Shown piece by piece: positions 38,270 to 48,100 of a DNA stretch of 64,000 bases (position 1 is the stretch's first letter; each line of letters begins with the position of its first letter). Below the pieces are notes generated by a model that saw only the letters and a list, made by a program, of their open reading frames with translations, was not told the DNA's origin and did not search any database. The DNA is taken from contig JAODAV010000003.1 in assembly GCA_025463605.1 (NCBI GenBank), forward strand, positions 56,834 to 120,833, in the 5' to 3' direction. Source of the stretch: Rhodoglobus sp. GTDB lineage: Bacteria > Actinomycetota > Actinomycetes > Actinomycetales > Microbacteriaceae. Both the position numbers and the translations under genes were made by a program.

Positions 38270-38434
38270 CGCGGTCTCGGCCGCGAACTGGTGACCCGCG
38301 CGCTGGCCCCTTGTGAGAACGTGCGTCAGAAGGTGCTTCTCACCGACGACGAGCCGGGCCAGAAGGCGTTCTACGAGTCCCTGGGCTACCAGCAGGTGAG
38401 CGATCCCCTGCGCGCCTTCGTGCGCTTCGACTGA
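38270..38434 (+). pseudogene. C-terminal fragment of a GNAT acetyltransferase
   Basis: The frame after the HEAT gene stop reads RRGLGRELVTRAL and ends 'AFYESLGYQQVSDPLRAFVRFD' then TGA: motif A through the last strands of a GNAT protein, about 54 codons. There is no start codon and the N-terminal half is missing. The track does not list it. Confidence 0.65.
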
Positions 38435-38441
38435 CCCGGTC

Positions 38442-39353
38442 TCAGACGAAACGCACGCCGTCCTGCAAGCGCGTGCGCACGTCGAACAGTTCGTTGCCGC
38501 CGATCGGTTCCGCCGCACCAGCGCCCCCTCGCAGGAGAGCCGGAAGATACGACTTCCGCACAGCCACGGCGGTCGCCCCGCGAATGGTTCCGAGCTGCGC
38601 GACAGGCTCGTCGAGCGCCTCGTCGGGCAGCACGACGGCAAGGCATGTGAATTTCACCCGCAACTGACGCGAGATGACTTTTGCGCGGGCTGCGAGGTCA
38701 TGAACCGGTCGCGTGCCCGCAAGCGCCTCCCCGATGAGTTCGCCCTTGCGCGTGCGCACAGGCCCGCCGAAGTCCTCGGACAGCAGCGCGAACAGACCGG
38801 TGGGGCCGAGCACGATGTGGTCGAGCTTGTCCTCCGGCCTTCCCGTCGCGACGTCATGCCAGACCGTGTACCCGATACCCAGCTCGCTGAGCGTGCGCGC
38901 GGTCGATTCTTCGGCGAGGGCATCCGCGAGCGTGTGTCGGATCTCGCGGGGCGCGCTGCGGACGAGGGCGGGGTCGTATGGGTCGTCGAGGGCAACCCCA
39001 CGGCCGACCCACTCGCGCATCTGGGCGAGGTAACGCTCGCGCCGCCAGCCGCCCGGGTGCCCGTACGAACGAGAGCGCGGTCGGGAATCCGCTCGCGGTC
39101 GGGCGGCCCTGGCTGTGAACGTCTCGTGCTCCTGCTGCGCACCGCGGCCGGCGTCGAACGCGCGGCGCTTGTCGGGCGTGCCGATGCGCTCCCAGGCGAG
39201 CTGCACGGCCGTGAATCGCCGCGGATCTCCTCCCGTATCGGGATGGGTCTCACGCAACGCCCGACGGAAGGCCTTTCGCAGTTCGGCTTCGCTTGCGGAT
39301 GTCGGCACGCCCAGCACCTCATAGGGGCTCGCCGACATCGGACTCTCGGGCAT
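38442..39353 (-). CDS. DnaJ-domain protein fused to a NERD-like domain
   Basis: 303 aa. A J-domain occupies the first ~70 residues, with HPD at 37-39, so it should stimulate an Hsp70 ATPase. The C-terminal part looks like a NERD (nuclease-related) domain: 'EDKLDHIVLGPTGLFALLSE'; the Lys that usually follows is replaced by Ser-Glu, so nuclease activity may be lost. The linker is Arg-rich. ATG 39353, or ATG six codons later (MSASPYEVLG). It reads away from the glutathione peroxidase. Confidence 0.78.
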   Translation of the reverse strand: MPESPMSASPYEVLGVPTSASEAELRKAFRRALRETHPDTGGDPRRFTAVQLAWERIGTPDKRRAFDAGRGAQQEHETFTARAARPRADSRPRSRSYGHPGGWRRERYLAQMREWVGRGVALDDPYDPALVRSAPREIRHTLADALAEESTARTLSELGIGYTVWHDVATGRPEDKLDHIVLGPTGLFALLSEDFGGPVRTRKGELIGEALAGTRPVHDLAARAKVISRQLRVKFTCLAVVLPDEALDEPVAQLGTIRGATAVAVRKSYLPALLRGGAGAAEPIGGNELFDVRTRLQDGVRFV

Positions 39354-39415
39354 CGGCTCGCTCTCCAGGAGGTGGCGTAAGGCGAAGCTCAGGATATCGG
39401 GCGTAGGTTGTAGAC

Positions 39416-39901
39416 GTGACCACTATCGCTGACATCCCCCTGACCACGATCGACGGCCAACCGACGAGTCTCGCGGGCTACGACGAGAAGGTGATGCTCA
39501 TCGTCAATGTCGCCTCCCGGTGTGGCCTCACTCCCCAGTACGAGAAGCTCGAGCAACTGCAGAAGAAGTACGCCGACCGCGGTTTCACCGTACTCGGCTT
39601 TCCGAGCAACCAGTTCCTGCAGGAGCTCGGTACCGAGGATTCGATCAAGGAGTACTGTTCGATGACCTGGGGCGTCACATTCCCTATGTTCGCGAAGGTC
39701 AAGGTCAACGGCCGCGGTGCGCACCCGCTCTACGAGCAACTCACGAAGACCGCGGACGAGAACGGCAAAGCCGGCAAGGTCAAGTGGAACTTCGAGAAGT
39801 TCGTCGTGACCCCGCGGGGTGATGTACACCGCTTCCGCTCGGACGTGGAGCCGGATGACGCGAAGATCCTGTCGGTCATCGAGGGCGCCCTGCCCGCCTG
39901 A
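39416..39901 (+). CDS. Glutathione peroxidase family (thioredoxin-dependent-like) peroxidase
   Basis: 161-aa peroxidase. Active site Cys36 in 'NVASRCGLTPQY', Gln in 'FPSNQFLQ' and Trp in 'KWNFEKF' are in place; a Cys, not Sec, is used. It removes peroxides; a mycothiol- or thioredoxin-coupled cycle is likely in an organism with mshC. GTG 39416 lies exactly six bases after TAGGTT, a leaderless start, and matches the family N-terminus. Confidence 0.92.
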   Translation: MTTIADIPLTTIDGQPTSLAGYDEKVMLIVNVASRCGLTPQYEKLEQLQKKYADRGFTVLGFPSNQFLQELGTEDSIKEYCSMTWGVTFPMFAKVKVNGRGAHPLYEQLTKTADENGKAGKVKWNFEKFVVTPRGDVHRFRSDVEPDDAKILSVIEGALPA

Positions 39902-39906
39902 CCGCC

Positions 39907-40575
39907 GTGCGCCTCCTCCTCGTCCGCCATGGTCAGACGCCCTCGAACGTGCGGGGGCTGCTCGACACTGCAGTTCCTGGCCCGGGCCTGACTCCCCTGG
40001 GCCTCCGGCAGGCGGCCGAGCTTCCCGACGGCCTCGCGGGCAGGTTGGTCGACGCGATCTTCGTGAGCTCTCTCGTGCGCACGCGCCTCACGGCCGAGCC
40101 GCTCTCGATGGAGCGCGGTCTCGATCCGATCGAACTTCCCGGCGTCCACGAGATCGCTGCGGGAGCGCTCGAGCTCAAGTCCGATCGGACTTCAGTGCGC
40201 ACCTATCTCGAAACGGCGTTTGCCTGGGGCCTCGGCCGACTCGACGGGCGCATGCCGGGCGGCGAGAACGGGCACGAGTTCTTCGAGCGCTACGACGAGT
40301 CGATAACGCGCGCCGCGCGCACGTCCGACACAGCCGTGGTCGTCAGCCACGGCGCCGCGATCCGCGTGTGGGTCGCCATGCGTGCGAGCAATGTGCCGCC
40401 CTCCTATGCGGGCGATCACGAGCTCGACAATACGGGCGTCGTTGAACTCGAGGGCTCGCCGTCAACGGGCTGGCGGCTTCTTGCGTGGCAGGGCACACCC
40501 GTGGGCGGGGCCGAACTCGCGGATGCGACGGCAGAAGACCCGACGGGCGAGACGCTCGAGGAGGCGCTCGACTAG
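39907..40575 (+). CDS. Histidine phosphatase family protein
   Basis: 222 aa. The RHG motif 'LLLVRHGQTPSN' (His about residue 8) and the second catalytic His in 'VVVSHGAAIRVWV' are present. Phosphoglycerate-mutase-like fold; substrate unknown. GTG 39907, five bases after the peroxidase stop, so the two are probably co-transcribed. Its stop shares CTAG with the convergent LLM gene. Confidence 0.87.
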   Translation: MRLLLVRHGQTPSNVRGLLDTAVPGPGLTPLGLRQAAELPDGLAGRLVDAIFVSSLVRTRLTAEPLSMERGLDPIELPGVHEIAAGALELKSDRTSVRTYLETAFAWGLGRLDGRMPGGENGHEFFERYDESITRAARTSDTAVVVSHGAAIRVWVAMRASNVPPSYAGDHELDNTGVVELEGSPSTGWRLLAWQGTPVGGAELADATAEDPTGETLEEALD

Positions 40576-41594
40576 GCCGCGCGGCTCCAGCCGATCGACG
40601 GCGCCACGTGCTCCGCGATGGCGGCTAGGAGGTGTGCGTTGTACTCCACCCCGAGCTGGTTGGGCACGGTGACGAGCAGGGTGTCGGCCTCACGCACGGC
40701 GGCATCCTTCGCGAGGTCCTCGGCGACGCGATCGGGCTCGCCGACGTAGCTCTTGCCGAACCGGGCGAGGCCGCCGTCGAGATGGCCGACCTGATCCTGG
40801 CTGTTGCGCTCGCCGCCGAAGTACCGCCGGTCGAGATCCGAGGTGAGAGGAAAGATGCTTCGGCTCACCGACACGCGGGGCTGGCGCTCGTGCCCTGCGG
40901 CTTTCCAGGCCTGGCGGTACACGGCGATCTGTTCGGCCTGCAGTTCGTCGAAAGGCACTCCCGTATCCTCCGTGAGCAGGGTCGAACTCATGAGGTTCAT
41001 GCCCTGCTCCCCCGCCCACTGGGCAGTGGCTCGCGTACCGGAACCCCACCAGATGCGGTCGAGGAGCCCCGGCGAGTGCGGCTGGATGGGCAGCAGTCCC
41101 GTCGAACGGCTCATCTGGGGATTGGGCGGAACGATGCCCGCCCCGGAAATAGCAGCTCGGAAGATCGCCGCCTTCGTTCGGGCGTCATCCGCGTCGGTGC
41201 CTCCCTCGTCGGGCACGTACCCAAAGGCCTCGTACCCCCTGAGCGCGGTCTCCGGTGACCCGCGGCTGATGCCGAGTTGCAGGCGTCCGTCGCTGATGAG
41301 GTCGGTCGCCGCCGCTTCCTCGGCCATGTAGAGGGGGTTCTCGTAGCGCATGTCGATGACCGCGGTGCCGATCTCGATGCGGCCCGTGCGGGCGGCGATC
41401 GCCGCGAGCAGGGGAAAGGGCGAAGCGAGCTGAGGCGCAAAGTGATGCACGCGAACAAACGCGCCGTCGATACCGAGTTCCTCGGCAGCGACAGCCAGGT
41501 CGATGGACTGCACGAGGGCATCACGCGCCGTTCGCGCCGTCGATCCCGCAACATCCTGGTAGTGCCCGAAGGAGAGAAAACCGATGCGCTTCAT
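40572..41594 (-). CDS. LLM class flavin-dependent oxidoreductase
   Basis: 340-aa luciferase-like monooxygenase fold, possibly FMN- or F420-using. 'GFLSFGHYQD', 'EELGIDGAFVRVHHF' and 'GRLQLGISRGSPE' fit the bacterial luciferase family. Substrate unknown. The start is ATG 41594 (MKRIGFLSF) rather than the track 41618. TACGCT lies nine bases before it. Convergent with the phosphatase gene. Confidence 0.88.
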   Translation of the reverse strand: MKRIGFLSFGHYQDVAGSTARTARDALVQSIDLAVAAEELGIDGAFVRVHHFAPQLASPFPLLAAIAARTGRIEIGTAVIDMRYENPLYMAEEAAATDLISDGRLQLGISRGSPETALRGYEAFGYVPDEGGTDADDARTKAAIFRAAISGAGIVPPNPQMSRSTGLLPIQPHSPGLLDRIWWGSGTRATAQWAGEQGMNLMSSTLLTEDTGVPFDELQAEQIAVYRQAWKAAGHERQPRVSVSRSIFPLTSDLDRRYFGGERNSQDQVGHLDGGLARFGKSYVGEPDRVAEDLAKDAAVREADTLLVTVPNQLGVEYNAHLLAAIAEHVAPSIGWSRAA

Positions 41595-41677
41595 AGTGCG
41601 TTCAGCGTAGGAGGGCAACGCCCTATTCCACTGTCAACCGGTTGAATGGCTTCAGTGCGCGGCCTAGCGTCAAAAAC

Positions 41678-41869
41678 ATGGAGAACGATCGCGACACCAA
41701 CGCCACGCCGGACCCCGACCTCGTCACCGAAGAAACACATCCGACGCAGGCGGATCCAACTCGAGAGCACTCGCTAGCCGATCAGGTCGAGAACGACATC
41801 GAGCCCGGGATCTTGGATGACGTGCTGCCAGAAGGCACTCGGGTCCAGGGGCACCCTCCGATGCCCTAG
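41678..41869 (+). CDS. Small acidic hypothetical protein (63 aa)
   Basis: No known fold; Asp, Glu, Thr and Pro rich ('PDLVTEETHPTQADPTRE'), likely disordered. TAGCGT ends seven bases before ATG 41678. Similar in size and composition to the genes at 42517 and 56761. Its stop codon TAG forms the first bases of the -10 for the next gene. Confidence 0.6.
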   Translation: MENDRDTNATPDPDLVTEETHPTQADPTREHSLADQVENDIEPGILDDVLPEGTRVQGHPPMP

Positions 41870-41878
41870 CATTAATCA

Positions 41879-42163
41879 ATGCGCAAGGAGTTCGCTCACG
41901 AGCCTGATGCCACGAGATACACCCTTCGCCTCGACGGCCAGCTCGCCGCAGTCGCCGACTATCGCGTCAATGGGAATTCGGTCGCGTTCACCCACACCTA
42001 CACCCAACCGCACTTGCGCGGGCACGGATACGCGCGCGAGGTGGTCGAGCACGCGATAGACGACGTCGAGAAGAATTCCGATCGTCGGGTGCTGCCGATG
42101 TGCTGGTATGTCGCCGAGTGGTTCGACGAGCATCCTGAGCGCAAGCGCCTGTTGACCAGATAG
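41879..42163 (+). CDS. Small GNAT family N-acetyltransferase (YidJ/Yjdj type)
   Basis: 94 aa, the compact GNAT subtype (PF14542) consisting of the acetyl-CoA-binding core: 'VAFTHTYTQPHLRGHGYAREVVEHAI' and 'VLPMCWYVAEWFDEHPE'. ATG 41879 is six bases after TAGCAT, a box that overlaps the stop codon of the previous gene, so it is probably a separate leaderless transcript. Acceptor unknown. Confidence 0.85.
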   Translation: MRKEFAHEPDATRYTLRLDGQLAAVADYRVNGNSVAFTHTYTQPHLRGHGYAREVVEHAIDDVEKNSDRRVLPMCWYVAEWFDEHPERKRLLTR

Positions 42164-42260
42164 CGTCCCGCCGCGCCCGCTAGCACGATCGGGGGTCGAA
42201 TCAACCCCTTGCCTGTTCGCCGTCGCCGGAGTGTGCTTGAGCAGAGCGAACGGGGCGATC

Positions 42261-42524
42261 ATGCGTGCTTCTGCCGACCGAGATCCGCGGCACGGTCACG
42301 AGACATCCGTCGATCCGTCGCGCATCGGATCCGGTCTCGTGCAGGACGCCGACGGCGGGGACTCGAGTGTCGACCGCTCGGTGACCTCGAGAGACACCCT
42401 GATTCCGCCACACGTGCATGCACGACCGTCGCGCGGCACGCGCTCGCTTGCGACCCCCGGCCTTCGTGCGGACCTGCTCGAGAATCATCCTGAACGCGAC
42501 GAGAGGAGCAAGGATCATGAGTGA
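42261..42524 (+). CDS. Possible Asp/Arg-rich hypothetical protein
   Basis: An 87-codon frame from ATG 42261 fills most of the 353-base space after the GNAT gene and overlaps the next start by eight bases. The product is polar and probably disordered, with no recognised family. GGGGCGATC before the ATG is a moderate ribosome-binding site. Codon use is compatible with coding but not decisive; it may be only an open frame in GC-rich DNA. Confidence 0.35.
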   Translation: MRASADRDPRHGHETSVDPSRIGSGLVQDADGGDSSVDRSVTSRDTLIPPHVHARPSRGTRSLATPGLRADLLENHPERDERSKDHE

Positions 42525-42714
42525 CCCCAAGAACATCGGATCCAGCACGGAAGCCGACGAGCGTGACCTGATCGACCAGCGCACGGATGCGGACAGCGGC
42601 GCGCTCGCTACCGATCCAGAGGGGCCCGGCATCGACGATGCGCGGGAAGAAGCGACTCCGGTCGAGGATTACCCCACCCAGTCCGAGATCGACGCGAGCA
42701 ACACCGAGTCGTAG
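42517..42714 (+). CDS. Small acidic hypothetical protein (65 aa)
   Basis: 65 aa, strongly acidic ('TEADERDLIDQRTDADSG'), no membrane segment, probably disordered. ATG 42517 has AGGAGCAAGGATC just upstream, a strong ribosome-binding site, which fixes the start. A hairpin follows it. Resembles in kind the genes at 41678 and 56761. Confidence 0.65.
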   Translation: MSDPKNIGSSTEADERDLIDQRTDADSGALATDPEGPGIDDAREEATPVEDYPTQSEIDASNTES

Positions 42715-42730
42715 AGCTGAGCCGGGAGAC

Positions 42731-42756
42731 GAGCGGGGACCTCTCGGCCCCCGCTC
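42731..42756. terminator. Bidirectional terminator hairpin
   Basis: GAGCGGGG and CCCCGCTC form a perfect 8-bp stem with a 10-base loop between the convergent genes ending at 42714 and 42764. Confidence 0.65.
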
Positions 42757-42763
42757 TCCACTG

Positions 42764-43285
42764 CTAGCGTCCGCGCTGAACGCGTCGGAAGAGAACCCCG
42801 GTCGCGATGAGAGCGACGCCGAACAGCACGATGATCACCGGGGCAAGAGCACCCAGCGAGAAGACGGCGATGAGGTGGAGCAGGAACAGCAGCCCGAGGA
42901 TCGTGGCGACGACGAACACGATCGCGGCGATGTTCGTGATCTCCTTGCCCACGTACAGCACGATCGCACCGACGAGGCCGCCGAGGCCGGCGAGAATCGC
43001 GGCGAAGGTGGTCACACCCGCCGGAAGACCCAGCCCGACGCCGACCAGGGCCAGAAGGAGCCATCCGAGGGCGCCCGCGAACAGTGCGATCTTGGCGACG
43101 GTGCTGTTCACGGCGCCCAGCGCGAGCACGACGAACGCGACAGCCATCGCGAGGTAGGCGAGCAGCGAGAGCCACGGCGCCGAGACTCCGAGGAGCGGCA
43201 CGAGCACGGCGAGTACGAACAGCGCGCCCGCCACGATGAGGATGATTCCGGCTAGTGATCGGCGAGAACGGGAAATGGCGGCCAT
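42764..43285 (-). CDS. Polytopic membrane protein of unknown function
   Basis: 173 aa with about five closely spaced hydrophobic helices ('GIILIVAGALFVLAVLVPLL', 'LLAYLAMAVAFVVLALGAV', 'FVVATILGLLFLLHLIAVFSL'). No signature motif; the C-terminus is Arg-rich. ATG 43285 with GGAG five bases upstream. The 611-aa track ORF is an antisense extension through the GGT gene. Divergent from GGT. Confidence 0.75.
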   Translation of the reverse strand: MAAISRSRRSLAGIILIVAGALFVLAVLVPLLGVSAPWLSLLAYLAMAVAFVVLALGAVNSTVAKIALFAGALGWLLLALVGVGLGLPAGVTTFAAILAGLGGLVGAIVLYVGKEITNIAAIVFVVATILGLLFLLHLIAVFSLGALAPVIIVLFGVALIATGVLFRRVQRGR

Positions 43286-43345
43286 TGACACTCCAGACGT
43301 CGGTTCGGGGCCCCAGTCTAGGGGTGGGCGACGCATGATTGGGGG

Positions 43346-45103
43346 ATGATCTTCACGCCTCCCCCCGCATTCACCACTCGCCCGACGCTGCGGGGCAACT
43401 TCGGAATGAGCGCATCTACGCACTGGCTGGCGACCGCCTCGGCGCAGGCCGTGCTCGAGCGCGGAGGCAACGCCTTCGATGCCGCGGTCGCAGCGGCTTT
43501 CGTGTTGCACGTCGTCGAACCGCACTTGAACGGTCCCGGCGGTGACATGGTCGGCATCTTCGCTGTTTCGGGCGGGCAGCCGACCGTGCTCATGGGCCAG
43601 GGACCGGCGCCCGCCGGCGCCACGATAGCCCACTATCGCGCCGCCGGATTGGAGCTGGTTCCGGGTGCGGGCGCGCTCGCCGCCGCGGTGCCGGGAGCGG
43701 TGGACGCCTGGCTCCTCCTTCTGCGGGATCACGGTTCGTGGGAGCTCGCGGACGTGCTCGCTTTCGCCATCGGGTATGCGCGGGACGGGCATCCTGTTCT
43801 CGCACGTGTCTGCGCGACCATCGCCGCGGTAGCCGACCTCTTCGTCGAGCACTGGCCATCGTCGGCGGAACTCTGGATGCCCGGCGGCCGGCCCCCGACG
43901 CCGGACTCGGTCATCGTCAACCTCCCGCTGGCCCGCACCTTCGAACGCCTGGCGTCCGCCGCGTCCGGCGCCACACGGGAGGCTCGCATCGACGCCGCTC
44001 GCGAGGAGTGGAGCACCGGGTTCGTCGCCGCGGCGATCGACGGATTCGTGCGCACACCGCACCGGCACTCGACCGGCGGCGATCATGCGGGCGTGCTCAA
44101 CGCCGACGACCTGGCCGTATTCCGGGCGAGCTTCGAGTCGCCCGTCACGAGCGAGTTCCGCGGTGTCACGATCGCGAAGTCGGGACCGTGGGGCCAGGGC
44201 CCGGCCCTGCTGCAGATGCTCGCGATGCTCGACGGCTTCGATGACCTCGATCCCAGTTCCGAGCTGGGCGCGCACACCATCCTCGAGGTCGAGAAGCTCG
44301 CGCTCGCCGATCGCGACGCCTACTTCGGTGACGGATCGGTGCCGCTCGACGTGCTGCTCTCCCCCGAGTACATTGCGGAGCGGCGGAGCCTCGTCACGGA
44401 TGCCGCCTCCCGCGAGTTCCGGCCGGGCACCGTTCCCGGCGTCGAGCCGTTCGCGCCGCCGCTCACCGTCGGGTCGAGCGGACTCGGGGAGCCGACGGTC
44501 GACGCGAGCGGCGTGACCACGGGCGACACGTGCCACCTCGACGTGATCGACCGCTGGGGCAACATCGTGTCGGCGACGCCCTCGGGCGGGTGGCTCCAAT
44601 CCTCCCCCGCGATCCCCGAGCTGGGCTTCAGCCTCGGCACGCGACTGCAGATGACGTGGCTCGTGCCGGGGTCGGCCTCATCGCTGCATCCCGGTCGGCG
44701 GCCACGAACCACCCTCACGCCCACGCTCGTGCTGGGCGATGGCCGACCGATCGTCGCACTCGGGTCGCCGGGCGGGGACCAGCAGGACCAGTGGCAGCTG
44801 CTCTACCTGTTGCGAACGATCGTCGGTGGATACAGCCCGCAGCAGGCGATCGACGCACCCGCCCTGCACACGACGTCATTTCCTGACTCGTTCTGGCCGC
44901 GCTCGTGGGAACCCGGGGGCGCCGTTGTCGAGGACCGCCTCGGCGACGCCGTCATCACGGCACTCGAGGGCCGCGGCCATCGCGTCACTCGCGCGGGCGA
45001 TTGGTCGCTCGGGCGCATCTCGGCAGTCGGAACGGACGGTGCCGGCTCCCTCTGGGCTGCGGCCAATCCGCGAGGCAACCAGGGGTACGCGGCCGGGCGC
45101 TAG
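43346..45103 (+). CDS. Gamma-glutamyltransferase family protein
   Basis: 585-aa Ntn hydrolase. The family N-terminal 'SASTHWLATASAQAVLERGGNAFDAAVAAAF' and the autocleavage region 'TTGDTCHLDVIDRWGNIVSATPSGG', whose Thr becomes the N-terminus of the small subunit, are visible, plus 'GSPGGDQQ' near the C-terminus. No signal peptide, so it is the cytosolic type. ATG 43346 is six bases after CATGAT. Confidence 0.88.
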   Translation: MIFTPPPAFTTRPTLRGNFGMSASTHWLATASAQAVLERGGNAFDAAVAAAFVLHVVEPHLNGPGGDMVGIFAVSGGQPTVLMGQGPAPAGATIAHYRAAGLELVPGAGALAAAVPGAVDAWLLLLRDHGSWELADVLAFAIGYARDGHPVLARVCATIAAVADLFVEHWPSSAELWMPGGRPPTPDSVIVNLPLARTFERLASAASGATREARIDAAREEWSTGFVAAAIDGFVRTPHRHSTGGDHAGVLNADDLAVFRASFESPVTSEFRGVTIAKSGPWGQGPALLQMLAMLDGFDDLDPSSELGAHTILEVEKLALADRDAYFGDGSVPLDVLLSPEYIAERRSLVTDAASREFRPGTVPGVEPFAPPLTVGSSGLGEPTVDASGVTTGDTCHLDVIDRWGNIVSATPSGGWLQSSPAIPELGFSLGTRLQMTWLVPGSASSLHPGRRPRTTLTPTLVLGDGRPIVALGSPGGDQQDQWQLLYLLRTIVGGYSPQQAIDAPALHTTSFPDSFWPRSWEPGGAVVEDRLGDAVITALEGRGHRVTRAGDWSLGRISAVGTDGAGSLWAAANPRGNQGYAAGR

Positions 45104-45187
45104 AACGGCAAGGCCGGCGCCTGCTGTCCGTGGCCACTGGTAGCCTCCTCGCGTCGGAGCAGCCCCGGTGGTCAAGAAAGGTCGTGC

Positions 45188-48100
45188 ATGTTCGTTCGCG
45201 ATAGCGTCGTCTACTACAGCGCGAGCGATCTCACCAACGCCGTCAAGTGCGAGTGGTCGCTCATGCGGCGACTCGACGCGAAACTCGGCCGCATTCCCGC
45301 GGTCGAGGAACCCGAGGATGCGATGCTCGCGCGGGCGGGCATCCTCGGTGGTGAGCACGAAGCCCGGGCACTCGCGGGCTTTCTCGCCGAATACGGCACG
45401 CACACGCCCGGCAGTCCGGGCGGCGTCGCCATAATCGCAGAGCCACAGCCACGAGCCGACCCGACTGCGCTCGCAGCCGCCATGGAGGCTACCGTCGCCG
45501 CTCTCCGCGACGGGGCTCGCGTCGTGTTCCAGGGCACGTTCTTCGCAGACGGGTTCGTCGGATTCGCGGACTTCCTCATCCGTGCCGACAACGGCGGCGA
45601 ACCGGTCTACGAGGTCTACGACACGAAGCTCGCGCGAAAGGCGCGCATCACCGCGCTGCTCCAGGTCGCGGCGTATGCCGACCAGCTCGAGCGTCTGGGC
45701 ATCCCGATCGGGCCATCGGTGCACCTTCTCCTCGGGGACGGCACCACGTCCACGCACCGGCTCGCCGACATCTCCCCCGTCTTTCAGGATCGGGTTGCCC
45801 GGCTGCGCCACATGCTCGACGAGCGCGTTCGTGCCGCCGAGCCGCTGCCGTGGGGCATCGAGGGCTATGCGGCGTGCGGTCGATGTGCCGAATGTGCAGA
45901 GCAAGTGGCCGAGACCCGCGACGTGCTGCTCGTGGCGGGCATGCGCTCGACGCAGCGGGTTCGCCTGGCGGAAGCCGGCATCCGCACCATCGATGAACTC
46001 GCGGCAAGTGAAGGGGAGGTGGAGGGCATCGGCACCGCAGCGCTCGCCAAGCTGCGCGACCAGGCCCGCATGCAGTTGGCGGCGGTGCCCCACGCACCCG
46101 ACGAGCGGCCCGTCGTGAGTTTCCGTGTGCACGATCCTGCCGGACTGGCTGCGCTGCCCGAGCCCGATCCGGGCGACATCTTCTTCGACTTCGAGGGCGA
46201 CCCGCTGTGGACAGACGCCTCCGCGCGCGACTGGGGGCTCGAATACCTGTTCGGCGTCATCGACCACGATGGAGAGCGCGAGCACTTCCTCCCGTTCTGG
46301 GCCCACGACCGGGCGCAGGAGCGCCAGGCCCTCGTCGACTTTCTCGAATACGTGCGAGCGAGACGCCTCACGTATCCGAACATGCACATCTACCACTACG
46401 CCGACTACGAGCGCAGTCACCTGCAGGCCCTCTGCGCGCGCTACGGCACGGGAGAGACCGTGCTCGACGACCTCTTGCGGGAGCACGTGCTCGTCGATCT
46501 GTACCCGGTCGTCAAGCGCAGCATCCGTATCTCGGAAGGGTCGTACAGCCTCAAGAAGCTCGAGCCCCTCTACATGGGCGACGAATTGCGCGAGAGCTCG
46601 GTCACCAACGCGGCGGACTCGATCCAGGCCTATGTCGAGTACACGCTCCTGGTCGCCGCTGGACGGGCAGACGAAGCGAAGGTCGCCCTCGCCGAGATCG
46701 CCGACTACAACCGGTACGACTGCGTGTCCACGCTGCGCTTGAGGGACTGGCTGCTCGCGCGCGCCGACGAGGCCGGCGTGCCGCGCCGGGCGGTGCTTCC
46801 CGTCGAGCCCAGTGATGACAGCCAGCTCGATCGCGCCGAGGATGCTGTGCGCAACGAGCTGTACGCGCAGATCGACGGCGTTCCCGCGGCGCAGCGCAAC
46901 CCCGATGAGACTGCTCTTGCTCTTGCGGCCGCTGCGATCGAATACCACCGGCGTGAGGACAAGAGCTACTGGTGGGAGCACTTCAACCGCCACGTCGCCC
47001 CGCTGGAGGACTGGGCCGACCAGCGCGGAGTGCTCACGGTTGAGCAGGCAGAGGTCGTCACCGACTGGTCCCGCATGCCCAACGGGCGCATGGACCGCCG
47101 GGTGATTCGACTGCGCGGGCGCCTTGCCGCCGGCAGCAGGCTCGCCCCGGGAGACACCCCGCACACGATGTACGCCGAGCCCATCCCCGATGCCTGCGAT
47201 CCAGTGCCGTCGGGCCAGCGCAGCGAGCACGCCAGAAGCAGGGTGCTCGAGGTGAGCATGCGGGGCGACACTGCCGAAGTGCTGCTCGACGAAGGCACGG
47301 GCATGGGCAACGCCGGCTGGCCCATGTTGCCTGTGGCGCTCACGCCAGGTGCGCCGATTCCGACGAAGGCGCAGCGGCAGGCGATCCTCGAATGGGGTCG
47401 TGACATTGTGGATGCGCTGCCCCACTTGCCCGGCGGGGCGAGCCTCGACCTCCTTCGCCGAATCCCGCCGAGAATGCGCGAGGGGGGCCTGGTTCGCGGA
47501 GGCGACGATGCAGCAGCAATCGTCGACAGCATCCTTCGCCTCGATCGTTCTTACCTCGCGGTGCAGGGACCTCCCGGTTCGGGCAAGACCTATGTGGGCG
47601 CTCACGTGATCGCGGAGCTCGTGCGCAACCACGGGTGGCGGGTCGGCGTCGTGGCCCAATCCCACGAGGTCGTCGACAACCTGCTGCGTGGTGTCGTCTC
47701 GGCCGGCCTGCCGGTGGCACGAATCGCCAAGAAGGCCCCGTCGTCGGGGTATGCGGTGCCGCCCGATTGGGCGGTGCTCGACTCCCCTCAGGACTTCGTC
47801 GATCTCATCGAGGGCGGTCGCGAGCAGGGCTATGTGCTCGGCGGTACGGCGTGGGATTTCGCGAACGCCGCGAAGGTGCCCCGCGCCGAACTCGACCTGC
47901 TGGTGATCGACGAGGCCGGGCAGTTCTCCCTCGCCAACACGATCGCCGTCGGCATGGGCGCACGCAACCTACTCCTGCTGGGCGATCCGCAGCAGCTCCC
48001 CCAGGTCAGCCAGGGTCTCCACCCCGAGCCCGTCGACCGCTCAGCGCTGGGTTGGCTCTCACACGGGCACGACGTGCTGCCCGATGAGTTCGGCTACTTC

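Noticed and set aside
42764-44599. 611-aa reverse ORF as one protein
   Set aside because: Only the last 173 residues (a membrane protein from ATG 43285) look real; the rest is antisense to gamma-glutamyltransferase.
44876-47665. 929-aa reverse-strand ORF
   Set aside because: Antisense to the gamma-glutamyltransferase and nuclease-helicase genes; it is open only because of GC-rich codon third positions and has no recognisable motif.
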